From Bradyrhizobium sp. 1(2017) (GTDB lineage Bacteria; Pseudomonadota; Alphaproteobacteria; Rhizobiales; Xanthobacteraceae), in contig NZ_CP050022.2 in NCBI RefSeq assembly GCF_011602485.2, positions 3,368,001-3,432,000 of the forward strand: DNA of 64,000 bases, read 5' to 3'. The translations under genes were made by a program, and so were the position numbers. Below the pieces are notes generated by a model, which was not told the DNA's origin, searched no databases, and worked only from the letters and a program-made list of their open reading frames with translations. This document shows, piece by piece, positions 38,094 to 45,833 of this stretch (position 1 is its first letter; every line of letters starts with the position of its first letter).

Positions 38094-39299
38094 TTAGCTC
38101 ACCGCCTCGACCAGCGCCATGCCTTCGCCGCGCCAGTGTCCGGCTCCCACCACCACAATCTGGGTCGGCGCGCCCTGCATTTCAATCTCGGTGCCGGTGG
38201 AATCGTTCGGCGGGAACAACGCGCCGCGCGAGATCGCCAGGGCGGCGAGCGCGATGCCGAGCGGGAACTGCGTCTCCATGGCGTGGCCGAACATCGTACC
38301 GGTCGAGCGCACCGGCAGGTCCGCATGGTTCTTCAGGAAGCTGCGCTCTTCGCTCGTCGCCGGCTCAGCACCGGTCGCGCCCGTGATGATCGCGGCCTTG
38401 CCTTCGCGCTTCGGCAGCTTGGCCCAAAGCTTCTCCAGCGTCGCGGTCATGTCGCCGGTCTGCTTGCGCCTAGCGAGATCGGCAACGACGCTCGACAGCT
38501 TTGCGAACGGTTTTGCACCGCGCGCCTCCGCATGCGCCCGCGATTCCAGCACCAGGAACGCACCGGCCGAGCCGAGCGCGAATCCGGGATGGTCCTTGCG
38601 GGACCATACCGGCGCGAATTTGTCCTTCAAATTGAAGTCGCCGAATTCGTAGAGAACCATGAGGTCCTTGCGCTCGCCATTGTGCGAGCCGCCGATCAGC
38701 GCGATGTCGCTCTCCCCCGAGGCGATGCGCGCGAGCGCAATGCGGGCGGCGTCGGCGCCGGCGACCTCTTCGCCCATGAAGGTCCGCGAGGTGCCGCCGA
38801 GCCCGTGGACGATCGCGATATTGCCGGCGAGCAGGTTGGAGAGCTGGGCCAGGAACAGCGTCGGCCTGAGATCGCTCATCAGCCGCTCGTTGAGGAAGCC
38901 AGGCGCGTTGGCGCCCTTGGCCTCGGCCGTGAGCACGCCGCAGTCGACATTGAGATCGCGCTCGCCGCCGCCTGCGGCGACCACCATGTCGATTTTCGAC
39001 AGGATGTCCTTGTTGCCCTTGATCCCGGCGGAATCGAGCGCCAGGCCGGCGGCATAGGTGCCGATGCGCTGCCAGGCTTCCATCTGGCGCTGGTCACCCT
39101 TCTTCGGAATCTGGCTGTCGAAGGTAACGGGCATCAAGGGGTGGAAGATGTAGGGCGCAAAGCCCTTCTCGTCGACATTGATGCGCTTCTCCTGGAGCGC
39201 GGTCCAGTTGGCGTCCAGCCCCTCGCCCAGCGAGGTGGCAAGCCCAATGCCGGTGATCCAGACTTCCGTCTGGCCGGGCTTCGAAGCAGTTTCAGTCAT
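38094..39299 (-). CDS. fabF2XL: Condensing-enzyme-like FabF2XL, catalytic Cys absent
   Basis: A 401-residue protein of the beta-ketoacyl synthase fold. The region that should carry the catalytic Cys reads HGLGGTSRTFMGEEVAGA, where the position aligned with Cys is E178. The first active-site His segment (AHGT) is not recognisable, while a GHAMETQFPLG segment remains at the second His. This pattern resembles the chain length factor (KSbeta) of type II polyketide synthases, in which Cys is replaced by Gln. Its start overlaps the fabZXL stop, so expression is coupled. It likely pairs with FabF1XL. Confidence 0.82.
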   Translation of the reverse strand: MTETASKPGQTEVWITGIGLATSLGEGLDANWTALQEKRINVDEKGFAPYIFHPLMPVTFDSQIPKKGDQRQMEAWQRIGTYAAGLALDSAGIKGNKDILSKIDMVVAAGGGERDLNVDCGVLTAEAKGANAPGFLNERLMSDLRPTLFLAQLSNLLAGNIAIVHGLGGTSRTFMGEEVAGADAARIALARIASGESDIALIGGSHNGERKDLMVLYEFGDFNLKDKFAPVWSRKDHPGFALGSAGAFLVLESRAHAEARGAKPFAKLSSVVADLARRKQTGDMTATLEKLWAKLPKREGKAAIITGATGAEPATSEERSFLKNHADLPVRSTGTMFGHAMETQFPLGIALAALAISRGALFPPNDSTGTEIEMQGAPTQIVVVGAGHWRGEGMALVEAVS

Positions 39300-39766
39300 G
39301 GCGATACGGCCTGTTGCGGGAAGCCGACGCGCTTGGCGATCGCGTCCATGTGTCCGCGCATATTCGCATTGGGGAACGGGATCTGCGTGAACGTGAGCGT
39401 CGAGTTCGCGCGCAGCTTGCCGCCGACCCGGATCTTGGCTTCGGTCACGGCGTAACCCGAGCCCTGATGGGACAGGATCGCCTCGATGCTCATGACGTCA
39501 CCGGGGAAAACCGAGCCGCGGACCTTGGCCTCCTTCACGGCGGCGAGGATCGGCATGCGTTCGAACTTCAGAACGCCGAGCTGAAGCCAGCCCGAAGCCT
39601 GCGCCATCGATTCGATCAGGAGCACGCCGGGCATCAAGGGATAGCCCGGGAAGTGCCCCTCGAAGATGGTGCTTGCGTTCGGAACCTGGGCCTCGACGAC
39701 GATCGTCTTCGCGTCGACGTTGAGGTCGACGATCCGATCGATCATGTGGAAGTATTCGAGTTGCAT
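39296..39766 (-). CDS. fabZXL: 3-hydroxyacyl-ACP dehydratase FabZXL
   Basis: A 156-residue hotdog-fold dehydratase. The catalytic His and Glu are in FEGHFPGYPLMPGVLLIES, the FabZ signature. It dehydrates 3-hydroxyacyl intermediates during elongation of the AcpXL-bound chain. Its stop overlaps the fabF2XL start (ATGA), and acpXL ends ten bases before its own ATG, which fits a tightly coupled operon. Confidence 0.88.
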   Translation of the reverse strand: MQLEYFHMIDRIVDLNVDAKTIVVEAQVPNASTIFEGHFPGYPLMPGVLLIESMAQASGWLQLGVLKFERMPILAAVKEAKVRGSVFPGDVMSIEAILSHQGSGYAVTEAKIRVGGKLRANSTLTFTQIPFPNANMRGHMDAIAKRVGFPQQAVSP

Positions 39767-39776
39767 GGCTGCGCGC

Positions 39777-40064
39777 TTAGGCGCTCGCGCCCTTGGCCGC
39801 GACGAGCTCGTCGATGCGCGCGCACAGGTTCTTCAGGACGAAATACTGCTCGGTGGTCGCCTTGCCGTCGTTGACCTCCTGGGTCCACTTTTCCAGCGGG
39901 AGCTTGATGCCGAACTGCTTGTCGATCGCGAAGGCGATATCAAGGAAATCGAGGCTGTCGATGCCGAGATCGTCGATGGCATGGCTATCCGGCGTGATCG
40001 TGTCGCGCGGGATGTCGCAGGTTTCAGCGATGATCGTGGCGACCTGATCGAATGTGGAAGACAT
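39777..40064 (-). CDS. acpXL: Acyl carrier protein AcpXL
   Basis: A 95-residue acyl carrier protein that carries very-long-chain fatty acids. The phosphopantetheine serine is S37 in [18 protein letters not shown]. The protein is longer than the usual ~78-residue ACP, which matches AcpXL of Rhizobiales. It is the first gene of the acpXL-fabZXL-fabF2XL-fabF1XL-lpxXL operon. The upstream gap (40065-40297) should hold the promoter. Confidence 0.9.
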   Translation of the reverse strand: MSSTFDQVATIIAETCDIPRDTITPDSHAIDDLGIDSLDFLDIAFAIDKQFGIKLPLEKWTQEVNDGKATTEQYFVLKNLCARIDELVAAKGASA

Positions 40065-40297
40065 CACTAAGCCTTTGATATATTGCGGATATTTATCAGA
40101 TTTCCAGAGTGGCGCGGTGGGTGGGCATCGCGCCCCTGATGACGCCCTCAAACCCCCCTCTGGCCGGGTCGAAAGCCCGTATATCGGAGCGCCGCCCTGA
40201 GTTCAATGGAGCCGGGCAAGCCAACGGGGATAGCATGAGACAGGGCTGGGGATGCCCGCGATAGCCGGTTCGCCGAGCGTACGGCCGCAAGACGAGC

Positions 40298-40639
40298 CTA
40301 AATGTGCGGCGTCGTGATCTTGGCGCAGTCGCGGCGGCCCATCAGCACGCAATCCTGGGTCCGGCGCAGGTCGGCGATGCTTACCGCGAGCCAGATCCCG
40401 ATCGCGGTCAGGGCGATGGTAAAGGCGAGTGCTGCGATGTTGGCCAGCATGCGATGGCGGTAATCGTCCGGTCCGCTGCGGGGCTGCTCGTAGCGCGACA
40501 GGTCGAGCGACTCAGGCGTCGCACGCAACGGCTGCACGGTACCGTTCCCCCGGCGATCCATCGGAGAAGGCGAGGTGCGCGGCCTGAACTGGAGCACCCG
40601 GTGCTCGTCATCAGAGCTTATGGGCCGCTGGGTTTTCAT
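40298..40639 (-). CDS. Hypothetical protein with one transmembrane helix
   Basis: A 113-residue protein with a polar N-terminal 65 residues, a single hydrophobic helix (IAALAFTIALTAIGIWLAVS) and a short tail with two Cys (DCVLMGRRDC). It resembles uncharacterised proteins seen across Bradyrhizobium. No obvious ribosome site precedes the ATG. It is upstream of the acpXL operon on the same strand, but 230 bases separate them. No function is known. Confidence 0.6.
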   Translation of the reverse strand: MKTQRPISSDDEHRVLQFRPRTSPSPMDRRGNGTVQPLRATPESLDLSRYEQPRSGPDDYRHRMLANIAALAFTIALTAIGIWLAVSIADLRRTQDCVLMGRRDCAKITTPHI

Positions 40640-40966
40640 GGGGAAAGGATCACTCCGAAGCAGCGATTTTTAGATAGCATACGTGACGAAGGTGTTGCAG
40701 AAAATCTTCTCAACGTGCGCGCGTATTATCTGGTGGCACTATTTTGCATAGCGCACCGTCAATCGTCACGGGCCGGCCGCGACGCGGCGAGGAAATGCGC
40801 GGGGTGCGTTGCAGCAAAGGCCGGGGAGCTCGCGCCTCCTTATCCCCGTTCACATCGGCTTGTGATCTCCGCGGGCCGCCCAACGCATTTTGCCGACCGA
40901 GGGGCCATGCCATAGTCCGGGGAACCTGATCCCCCAATTTACAATCATGCAAGGGACCGTTCGACC
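40640..40966. other. Gene-free 327-base stretch
   Basis: No convincing coding frame or structured RNA is visible here between the divergent hypothetical gene and the ParB-like gene. It presumably contains their promoters. A run TGGCACTATTTTGC resembles a sigma-54 box but has the wrong spacing. Confidence 0.4.
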
Positions 40967-41590
40967 ATGACCAATACGCGCGAGCCGAGAGTGCATCCGG
41001 TCCCGATCCTGGCGCTTCGGCCGACGCAGATGACGGTCGGCATGCGCGAGGTCAAGGAAAAGCGCAAGCGCTGGCGCGAGCACGACAGCAAGAAGCAGGC
41101 CGACCTGCTCGGCAAGCACATGATCCCCGTCGTCTACGGACCCGATGAGCGCTATTACGTGATCGACCATCATCATCTCGGCCGCGCATTGCATGACGAG
41201 GGCATCAAGGAGGTGCTGGTCACCATCGTCGGCGACCTCAGAATGGTCGAGCGCGACGCTTTCTGGGGCGTCATGGACAACAAGCGCTGGGTCTATCCCT
41301 ACGACGCCAAGGGCGAGAGGCGGCCGTTCCGCGACCTGCCGAAATCGGTCGTCGACCTCAAGGATGACCCTTTCCGCAGTCTTGCCGGCGAGCTCCGCCG
41401 CATCGGCGGCTTCGCCAAGGATACGACCCCGTTCTCCGAATTCCTGTGGGCCGACTATCTGCGCCGAAAGCTTTCACGCAAGGCCGTCGATGCCGATTTC
41501 GGCAAGGCGCTCGAGAAGGCGATGGTCTCCGCCAGAAGCAAGGATGCGGTCTATCTGCCGGGTTGGTGCGGGCCGGCAGAGGATGATTAG
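40967..41590 (+). CDS. ParB-like nuclease-domain protein
   Basis: A 207-residue member of the ParBc_2 (putative ParB-like nuclease) family. The N-terminal VPILALRPTQMTVGMREVKE and YYVIDHHHLGRALHDEG segments hold the conserved His cluster of that family. The rest is helical with conserved WVYPYDA and FSEFLWADYLRR. There is no ParA gene beside it and it lacks the helix-turn-helix of partition ParB proteins, so plasmid or chromosome partition is unlikely. Function unknown. Confidence 0.8.
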   Translation: MTNTREPRVHPVPILALRPTQMTVGMREVKEKRKRWREHDSKKQADLLGKHMIPVVYGPDERYYVIDHHHLGRALHDEGIKEVLVTIVGDLRMVERDAFWGVMDNKRWVYPYDAKGERRPFRDLPKSVVDLKDDPFRSLAGELRRIGGFAKDTTPFSEFLWADYLRRKLSRKAVDADFGKALEKAMVSARSKDAVYLPGWCGPAEDD

Positions 41591-41607
41591 GAACGCAACC
41601 CGATGAA

Positions 41608-41763
41608 TCAGTCGCGTTGGAAGATCTTGGCGCCGGGATAGATGCGCCGCGCATACGTCACGACCAGAGCGCGGTCCTGGGTTTCCAGGAACGGCGTTCG
41701 GATCTGGCACGACCCGACGATGAGGTGCCACAAGCCATTGAGCTTCCGGATGACGACGTCCAT
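41608..41763 (-). CDS. Small conserved-looking protein (51 aa)
   Basis: A 51-codon ORF with GAGG about nine bases before the ATG. The product begins MDVVIRKLNGLWHLIVGSC and has a basic, soluble C-terminal half (VVTYARRIYPGAKIFQRD). Composition and the ribosome site support a real gene, although its length is below common cut-offs. It converges on the ParB-like gene, 17 bases apart. No function can be inferred. Confidence 0.5.
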   Translation of the reverse strand: MDVVIRKLNGLWHLIVGSCQIRTPFLETQDRALVVTYARRIYPGAKIFQRD

Positions 41764-42027
41764 TTGAGTAATCCTCGACCACTTCGCATGTCAGCAGATG
41801 ATGCCTGGTGCGGACAACCTGCGTGATCGCGCGCACAAGATTTCTGGCGCTGTTCACGACCGCCGCAAAACAACGGCGATACTTGTTAGTTGGTTATGGC
41901 ACGCGCCTTGATAAGCCGGACCTCATCACAGACGCTTGAGCGACATCATTTTTCGTGCCGATGAAACCGTCCTGAAACAGACCGGCCCCACTTCTATGGC
42001 GTAGTCGAGCTCACACAGGAGGCCAAA

Positions 42028-42171
42028 ATGCGCCGTCTGGTTTTCGTTCTTGCCGCGCTCGCCCTCGCCTCGGCCGGGATTTCGGCATCCTTCGCCGCGG
42101 TTCATCATGCCAAGACACTGACATTCTCCGAGCGCTTTGCTCCGGCGCTGGAGTTGATGGGCAAACGCTAG
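42028..42171 (+). CDS. Small exported protein (47 aa)
   Basis: A 47-codon ORF with a perfect AGGAGG ribosome site five bases upstream. The product starts with a typical signal peptide (MRRLVFVLAALALASAGISA) followed by FAAVHHAKTL and a short amphipathic tail. It would be exported and processed to about 25 residues. No family is recognised. Confidence 0.55.
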   Translation: MRRLVFVLAALALASAGISASFAAVHHAKTLTFSERFAPALELMGKR

Positions 42172-42368
42172 CGGAATAGCAGCTCGCGGGCGCAAGCAAC
42201 GCAGATCACGCCGCGATCCGGCATCCGGATGGCGCGCACATAATTGACATGCCGCAAATCCTGGCCGCTGCAAGCCGCTACGGTCGCGATGCATGAGGGG
42301 CGAACACGCGTTGCTGGCAATGCGGGAGGCGAGTGAGCTCCGGATCATGCCGACCCGGAGACGCGACA

Positions 42369-42536
42369 ATGAGCCTGATCCTGCGCATTCTGTTTGTTAT
42401 CGCCGGTGCCATCACCGCGCTGTTCGTGGCGCGCGATGCGCTGAACTTCACCATCATCCAGACCCTTGTCGCCATCCTGCTCGTGACCGCCGTGCTGCTG
42501 GCCGGAAGCCTCTGGAGCCTGCGGCGGAAGACGTGA
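42369..42536 (+). CDS. Small two-helix membrane protein
   Basis: A 55-residue hypothetical protein with two hydrophobic helices (LILRILFVIAGAITALFVA and IIQTLVAILLVTAVLLAGSL) and a basic C-terminus. ATG 42369 is preferred over the upstream 42333 start because it places the first helix at the N-terminus and has GGAG upstream. It converges on the HerA-like gene. No function is known. Confidence 0.55.
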   Translation: MSLILRILFVIAGAITALFVARDALNFTIIQTLVAILLVTAVLLAGSLWSLRRKT

Positions 42537-42616
42537 GTGACACGGAGAACGTGAGTCGGGCCGGGCAAAGGGCCGGATGTTCAACGCGCAGCAATCCTGG
42601 CGTGGATCCCGGCTCT

Positions 42617-42643
42617 GCGCTGCAGCGTTGCACGCTGCAGCGC
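42617..42643. repeat. Intergenic hairpin repeat
   Basis: Perfect inverted repeat GCGCTGCAGCGT / ACGCTGCAGCGC with a TGC loop, flanked by GGATCCCGG and CATCCGGGACACG. It sits at the 3' end of the HerA-like gene. The form resembles a common Bradyrhizobium intergenic element; there is no T-run, so it is not a standard terminator. Confidence 0.7.
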
Positions 42644-42663
42644 ATCCGGGACACGAATGCGGC

Positions 42664-44427
42664 TTATCGCAACGGCTTCTTGAGCAGCGAGAAGCGATCG
42701 GGATCGAGGCCCATCGAGGGCTGCAGCATCGGGGCTTCGACGCTCCCGAGCGTCTTGGCGGGAGGGGCCGAGAATACCGGATCGTTCGGCACGTCGCGCT
42801 GCGAGGTGGCGCCGCGCCAGCGTTCGAGCACGGCGCCGACGAAATGCATGTCGTGACCGGACGTGACCGACGGCACGCTCGAGATGGTGGCTTCGCCGCG
42901 CGGCAATTGATGCGGCGGCACCTCCTTGAAGCGCAAGCGCGTCGGCAGCGCGACGCCTTCGCCGAAGGCCAGCACCTCACGGGTGCCGAGCGAGGGCACG
43001 AAGGACAAGAGGTTCGCGGCCGCGTCCGACACGGCGGCGCGAAGCAGCGCCTGGTCGCGGTCGTTGGCAAGCCGCATCGTGAACAGCGTGTTGCACTGGG
43101 AGATGATGGTGGCGTCGAGCTCCGCGGGGCGCTGCGTGATCAGGCCGAGATAGACGCCGTATTTGCGGCCTTCCTTGGCGATGCGCGACACCGCCTTGCG
43201 GGTCGGGCCGAAGCCGACGTTGCGGTCGGCGGAGGCGTAGCGGTGCGCTTCCTCGCACACGAACAGCAGGGGCGACACGCCGTCGCTCCAAAGCCCGAAG
43301 TCGAAGGCCATGCGGCAGAGCACCGAGACGACGGAATCGATCACTTCGGCCGGGAAGCCCGCGAGCTGCATCACCGTCATCGGCTTGCCGTTGGCCGGCA
43401 GGCGGAACAGATGGCTGATGACCTCGGCCATGGTGTCGCCGCCGACATTGGCGTTGTCGAACATGAAGGCGTAGCGCGGGTCGTTGCGCACGGCCTCGAT
43501 GCGCGAGATCAGCTTGTGATAGATGATGCGCGAGGAGCGGTTTTCCAGCTTGCCCATGCGCTCGTCGATCAGCGACATCAGGTCGACGAGGCGGTAGGGC
43601 ACCGGCGTATCGACTGTGTAGCCAACCTGCTTGGGATCGATGCGCTTCAGACCGATGCGGTCGGCGTTCTGGTACTGGGTGTAGACGCCCTTGGCGAGCG
43701 GGATCACTTCGGCGAGGATGTCGAGCTCCTCGGGCACGCCGGCGCGGCCGCCGAACAGCACGTCGACGATTTCCTCGAAATTGAACAGCCAGAACGGCAG
43801 CTTCAGGTTTCGCGGATTGAGCACCAGCGCGCGGTCGCCGAAGCAGCGGCCATATTCGTTGTGCACGTCGAGCAGGAAGATGCGCAGGTTCGGCCGCGCC
43901 TTTAGGATCTCGTTGAGCAGAAGCGAGACGCCGGTCGATTTGCCGACGCCGGTCGACCCGAGCACTGCGAAGTGCTTGGACAACATCTCCTCGACGTCGA
44001 CATAGGCGACGACCGAGCGGTCTTGCTGGAGGAAACCGACGTTGATCTGGTCCGAGCCGGTCGGCGCGTAGATCGTGCGCAACTCCTGGCTCGTGATCAG
44101 GTCGACGGCATCGCCGATGGTCGGATAATTGGTGACGCCGCGCTGGAATTTCGCCTTGTCGGCGGCATTGAGGATCTCGCCGAGCAGGTCGACCGAGGCG
44201 ATCGCGATGTAACTGTCGTTGCCCGACAGGTTTTCGCAGGAGACCTCGGTGATCATCGCGACGATGACCGAACTGGCGCAGCGGATACTGACGAAGCGAC
44301 CGACAGTCGCCCGAACCTCCGAGACCGGCATCCGGCTTTCCGCCAGGAGCCCGACCCGGGCCAGCGATCCGCGAACAGAAATCACGCGTCCAAAGGATGT
44401 CACGATGAGAGAACCTGGCAAGAGCAA
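42664..44427 (-). CDS. HerA-like ATPase (DUF87 family)
   Basis: A 587-residue AAA-type ATPase. Walker A is LGSTGVGKST, Walker B is LLFVCEEAHRYAS, and an Arg-rich KEGRKYGVYLGLITQRP follows, as in HerA/FtsK-like pumps. The N-terminal ~150 residues form a beta-barrel HAS-type domain. It probably forms a hexameric DNA translocase or helicase. The archaeal partner nuclease NurA is not adjacent. The start is uncertain: TTG 44427 lacks a good ribosome site, and GTG 44403 is an alternative. Confidence 0.8.
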   Translation of the reverse strand: MLLPGSLIVTSFGRVISVRGSLARVGLLAESRMPVSEVRATVGRFVSIRCASSVIVAMITEVSCENLSGNDSYIAIASVDLLGEILNAADKAKFQRGVTNYPTIGDAVDLITSQELRTIYAPTGSDQINVGFLQQDRSVVAYVDVEEMLSKHFAVLGSTGVGKSTGVSLLLNEILKARPNLRIFLLDVHNEYGRCFGDRALVLNPRNLKLPFWLFNFEEIVDVLFGGRAGVPEELDILAEVIPLAKGVYTQYQNADRIGLKRIDPKQVGYTVDTPVPYRLVDLMSLIDERMGKLENRSSRIIYHKLISRIEAVRNDPRYAFMFDNANVGGDTMAEVISHLFRLPANGKPMTVMQLAGFPAEVIDSVVSVLCRMAFDFGLWSDGVSPLLFVCEEAHRYASADRNVGFGPTRKAVSRIAKEGRKYGVYLGLITQRPAELDATIISQCNTLFTMRLANDRDQALLRAAVSDAAANLLSFVPSLGTREVLAFGEGVALPTRLRFKEVPPHQLPRGEATISSVPSVTSGHDMHFVGAVLERWRGATSQRDVPNDPVFSAPPAKTLGSVEAPMLQPSMGLDPDRFSLLKKPLR

Positions 44428-44851
44428 GGGGTTTGGCCAGGACTATGCGCGGCCGTGGCTGCACAAACGGTTAAGCCGCAGGCGTGGCCGCTTCGTTAAA
44501 TCCGCGGTAATTCCGCGATGAAGGCTCGCTCCCGAGCCTGTCTCGGAACATAAATGGCAGAGAAAGCTGCATTTCCGGCTTCAGGGGAAGGCTGAGGGCG
44601 TTTAGGAAGATTTTACCATTCGGCCAGTCAGGCCCGCGCTTCGGGAACAATTGTCATCGTGCGCGGGGGCGGGGTTCCGAGCCGCTCCGCTGCTGATTTG
44701 TTGACGGGACCTAATCATTTGTACATTAGTACAAATGATCCGGCTTTACGGCCGCCCGCGGGCGCGTGAGCACGTTGCAGCCCGACGCCCGATCGCACGA
44801 TCCACGGTCACGGATCGCAGCCACGCTTGGCAATCACCTTTGGAGGAAAGC
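44428..44851. promoter_or_regulatory. Promoter region of extradiol dioxygenase gene
   Basis: About 420 bases without a convincing gene between the divergent HerA-like gene and the extradiol dioxygenase gene. A TTGACG at 44701-44706 is placed so that the strong palindrome at 44714-44739 would overlap the promoter core, which fits repression. The palindrome is listed separately. Confidence 0.5.
44714..44739. promoter_or_regulatory. Operator-like palindrome, MarR-regulon candidate
   Basis: Perfect 11-base inverted repeat ATCATTTGTAC (44714-44724) and GTACAAATGAT (44729-44739) around ATTA. The half-site ATCATTTGT matches those in front of nicA, hnr and ena/fpr. Here the 9-base half-sites are 8 bases apart, compared with 2 at the other sites, so the binding mode may differ. 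It overlaps the presumed promoter of the dioxygenase gene. Confidence 0.7.
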
Positions 44852-45820
44852 ATGCAGCCCGAACCGATCCTCGATCTCGCTCATCTCGGCCACATGGAGC
44901 TCTTGACGCCTAAGCCCGACGAGAGCCTGAGATTCTTCGTCGACGTCATGGGCATGACCGTCAGCGGGCAGAAGGGCGAGTCGGTCTACTTGCGCGGCTG
45001 GGACGATTACGAGCGCTATTCGCTCAAGCTCACGGCCTCGAAGACATCGGGCATGGAGCATATGGCGCTGCGCGCGCGCAGCCAGCAGGCGCTGGAGCGC
45101 CGGGTCGCGGCGTTGAAGGGTTCCGGCTTCGACATCGGGTGGATCGACGGTGACATGGGGCAGGGGCCGACCTTCCGCTGCCGCGATCCCGATGGCCACA
45201 TCGTCGAGCTCTATTACGAGACCGAATGGTATCAGGCGCCGCCGGAGCTGAAGCCCGCACTCAAGAACCAGGCGCAACGCTTTCCGGCGCGCGGCGTCAA
45301 CGTTCGCCGCCTCGATCATCTCAACTGCCTCGCCGTCGACATCAAGGCCAACCGCGAGTTCTTCGAGAATTATCTCGGCTGCCGGCTCACCGAGCAGATC
45401 GTGCTCAATGACGGGCGGGAAGCGGCGATGTGGCTGACGATGTCGAACAAGAGCTACGACTTTGCCTATTCGCTCGATCATTCCGGCACGCCCGGCCGTT
45501 TCCACCACGTCACCTACGCGCTCGACAGCCGCGAGGAGATTCTGCGCGCCGCCGACATCTTTCTGGAGAACGGGGTGCATATCGAGACCGGGCCGCACAA
45601 GCACGCGATCCAGCAGACTTTCTTCCTCTATGTCTATGAGCCCGGCGGAAACCGCGTCGAGGTCGCCAATGCCGGCGCACGTCTCATCCTCGCGCCCGAC
45701 TGGAAGCCGATCGTGTGGACCGAAGAGGAGCGTAAGAAGGGCCAGGCCTGGGGCCTCAAGACGATCGAGTCGTTCCACACCCACGGCACGCCGCCAGTGG
45801 AGATCAAGAAGCACGCTTGA
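44852..45820 (+). CDS. Extradiol (catechol 2,3-) dioxygenase, VOC family
   Basis: A 322-residue type I extradiol dioxygenase with two VOC modules. The Fe(II) ligands fit H156 (RLDHLNCLA), H218/H219 (RFHHVTYAL) and E270 (RVEVANAG), close to those of XylE. ATG 44852 has GGAGGAAAG upstream. It cleaves a catechol-like ring next to two hydroxyls. It lies beside the nicAB genes and has an operator of the same type, so it may act on a dihydroxylated pyridine or an unrelated aromatic induced together. The substrate is unknown. Confidence 0.88.
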   Translation: MQPEPILDLAHLGHMELLTPKPDESLRFFVDVMGMTVSGQKGESVYLRGWDDYERYSLKLTASKTSGMEHMALRARSQQALERRVAALKGSGFDIGWIDGDMGQGPTFRCRDPDGHIVELYYETEWYQAPPELKPALKNQAQRFPARGVNVRRLDHLNCLAVDIKANREFFENYLGCRLTEQIVLNDGREAAMWLTMSNKSYDFAYSLDHSGTPGRFHHVTYALDSREEILRAADIFLENGVHIETGPHKHAIQQTFFLYVYEPGGNRVEVANAGARLILAPDWKPIVWTEEERKKGQAWGLKTIESFHTHGTPPVEIKKHA

Positions 45821-45833
45821 TTGCGTCCTGCCG

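Noticed and set aside
40729..40744. Sigma-54-like promoter TGGCAC...TTGC before the ParB-like gene
   Set aside because: The distance between the GG and GC elements is 9 bases where 10 are required, so it is not a valid -24/-12 box.
40967..41590. Chromosome-partition ParB (replication origin marker)
   Set aside because: No ParA partner, no helix-turn-helix and no parS-like repeats nearby; it belongs to the ParBc_2 family.
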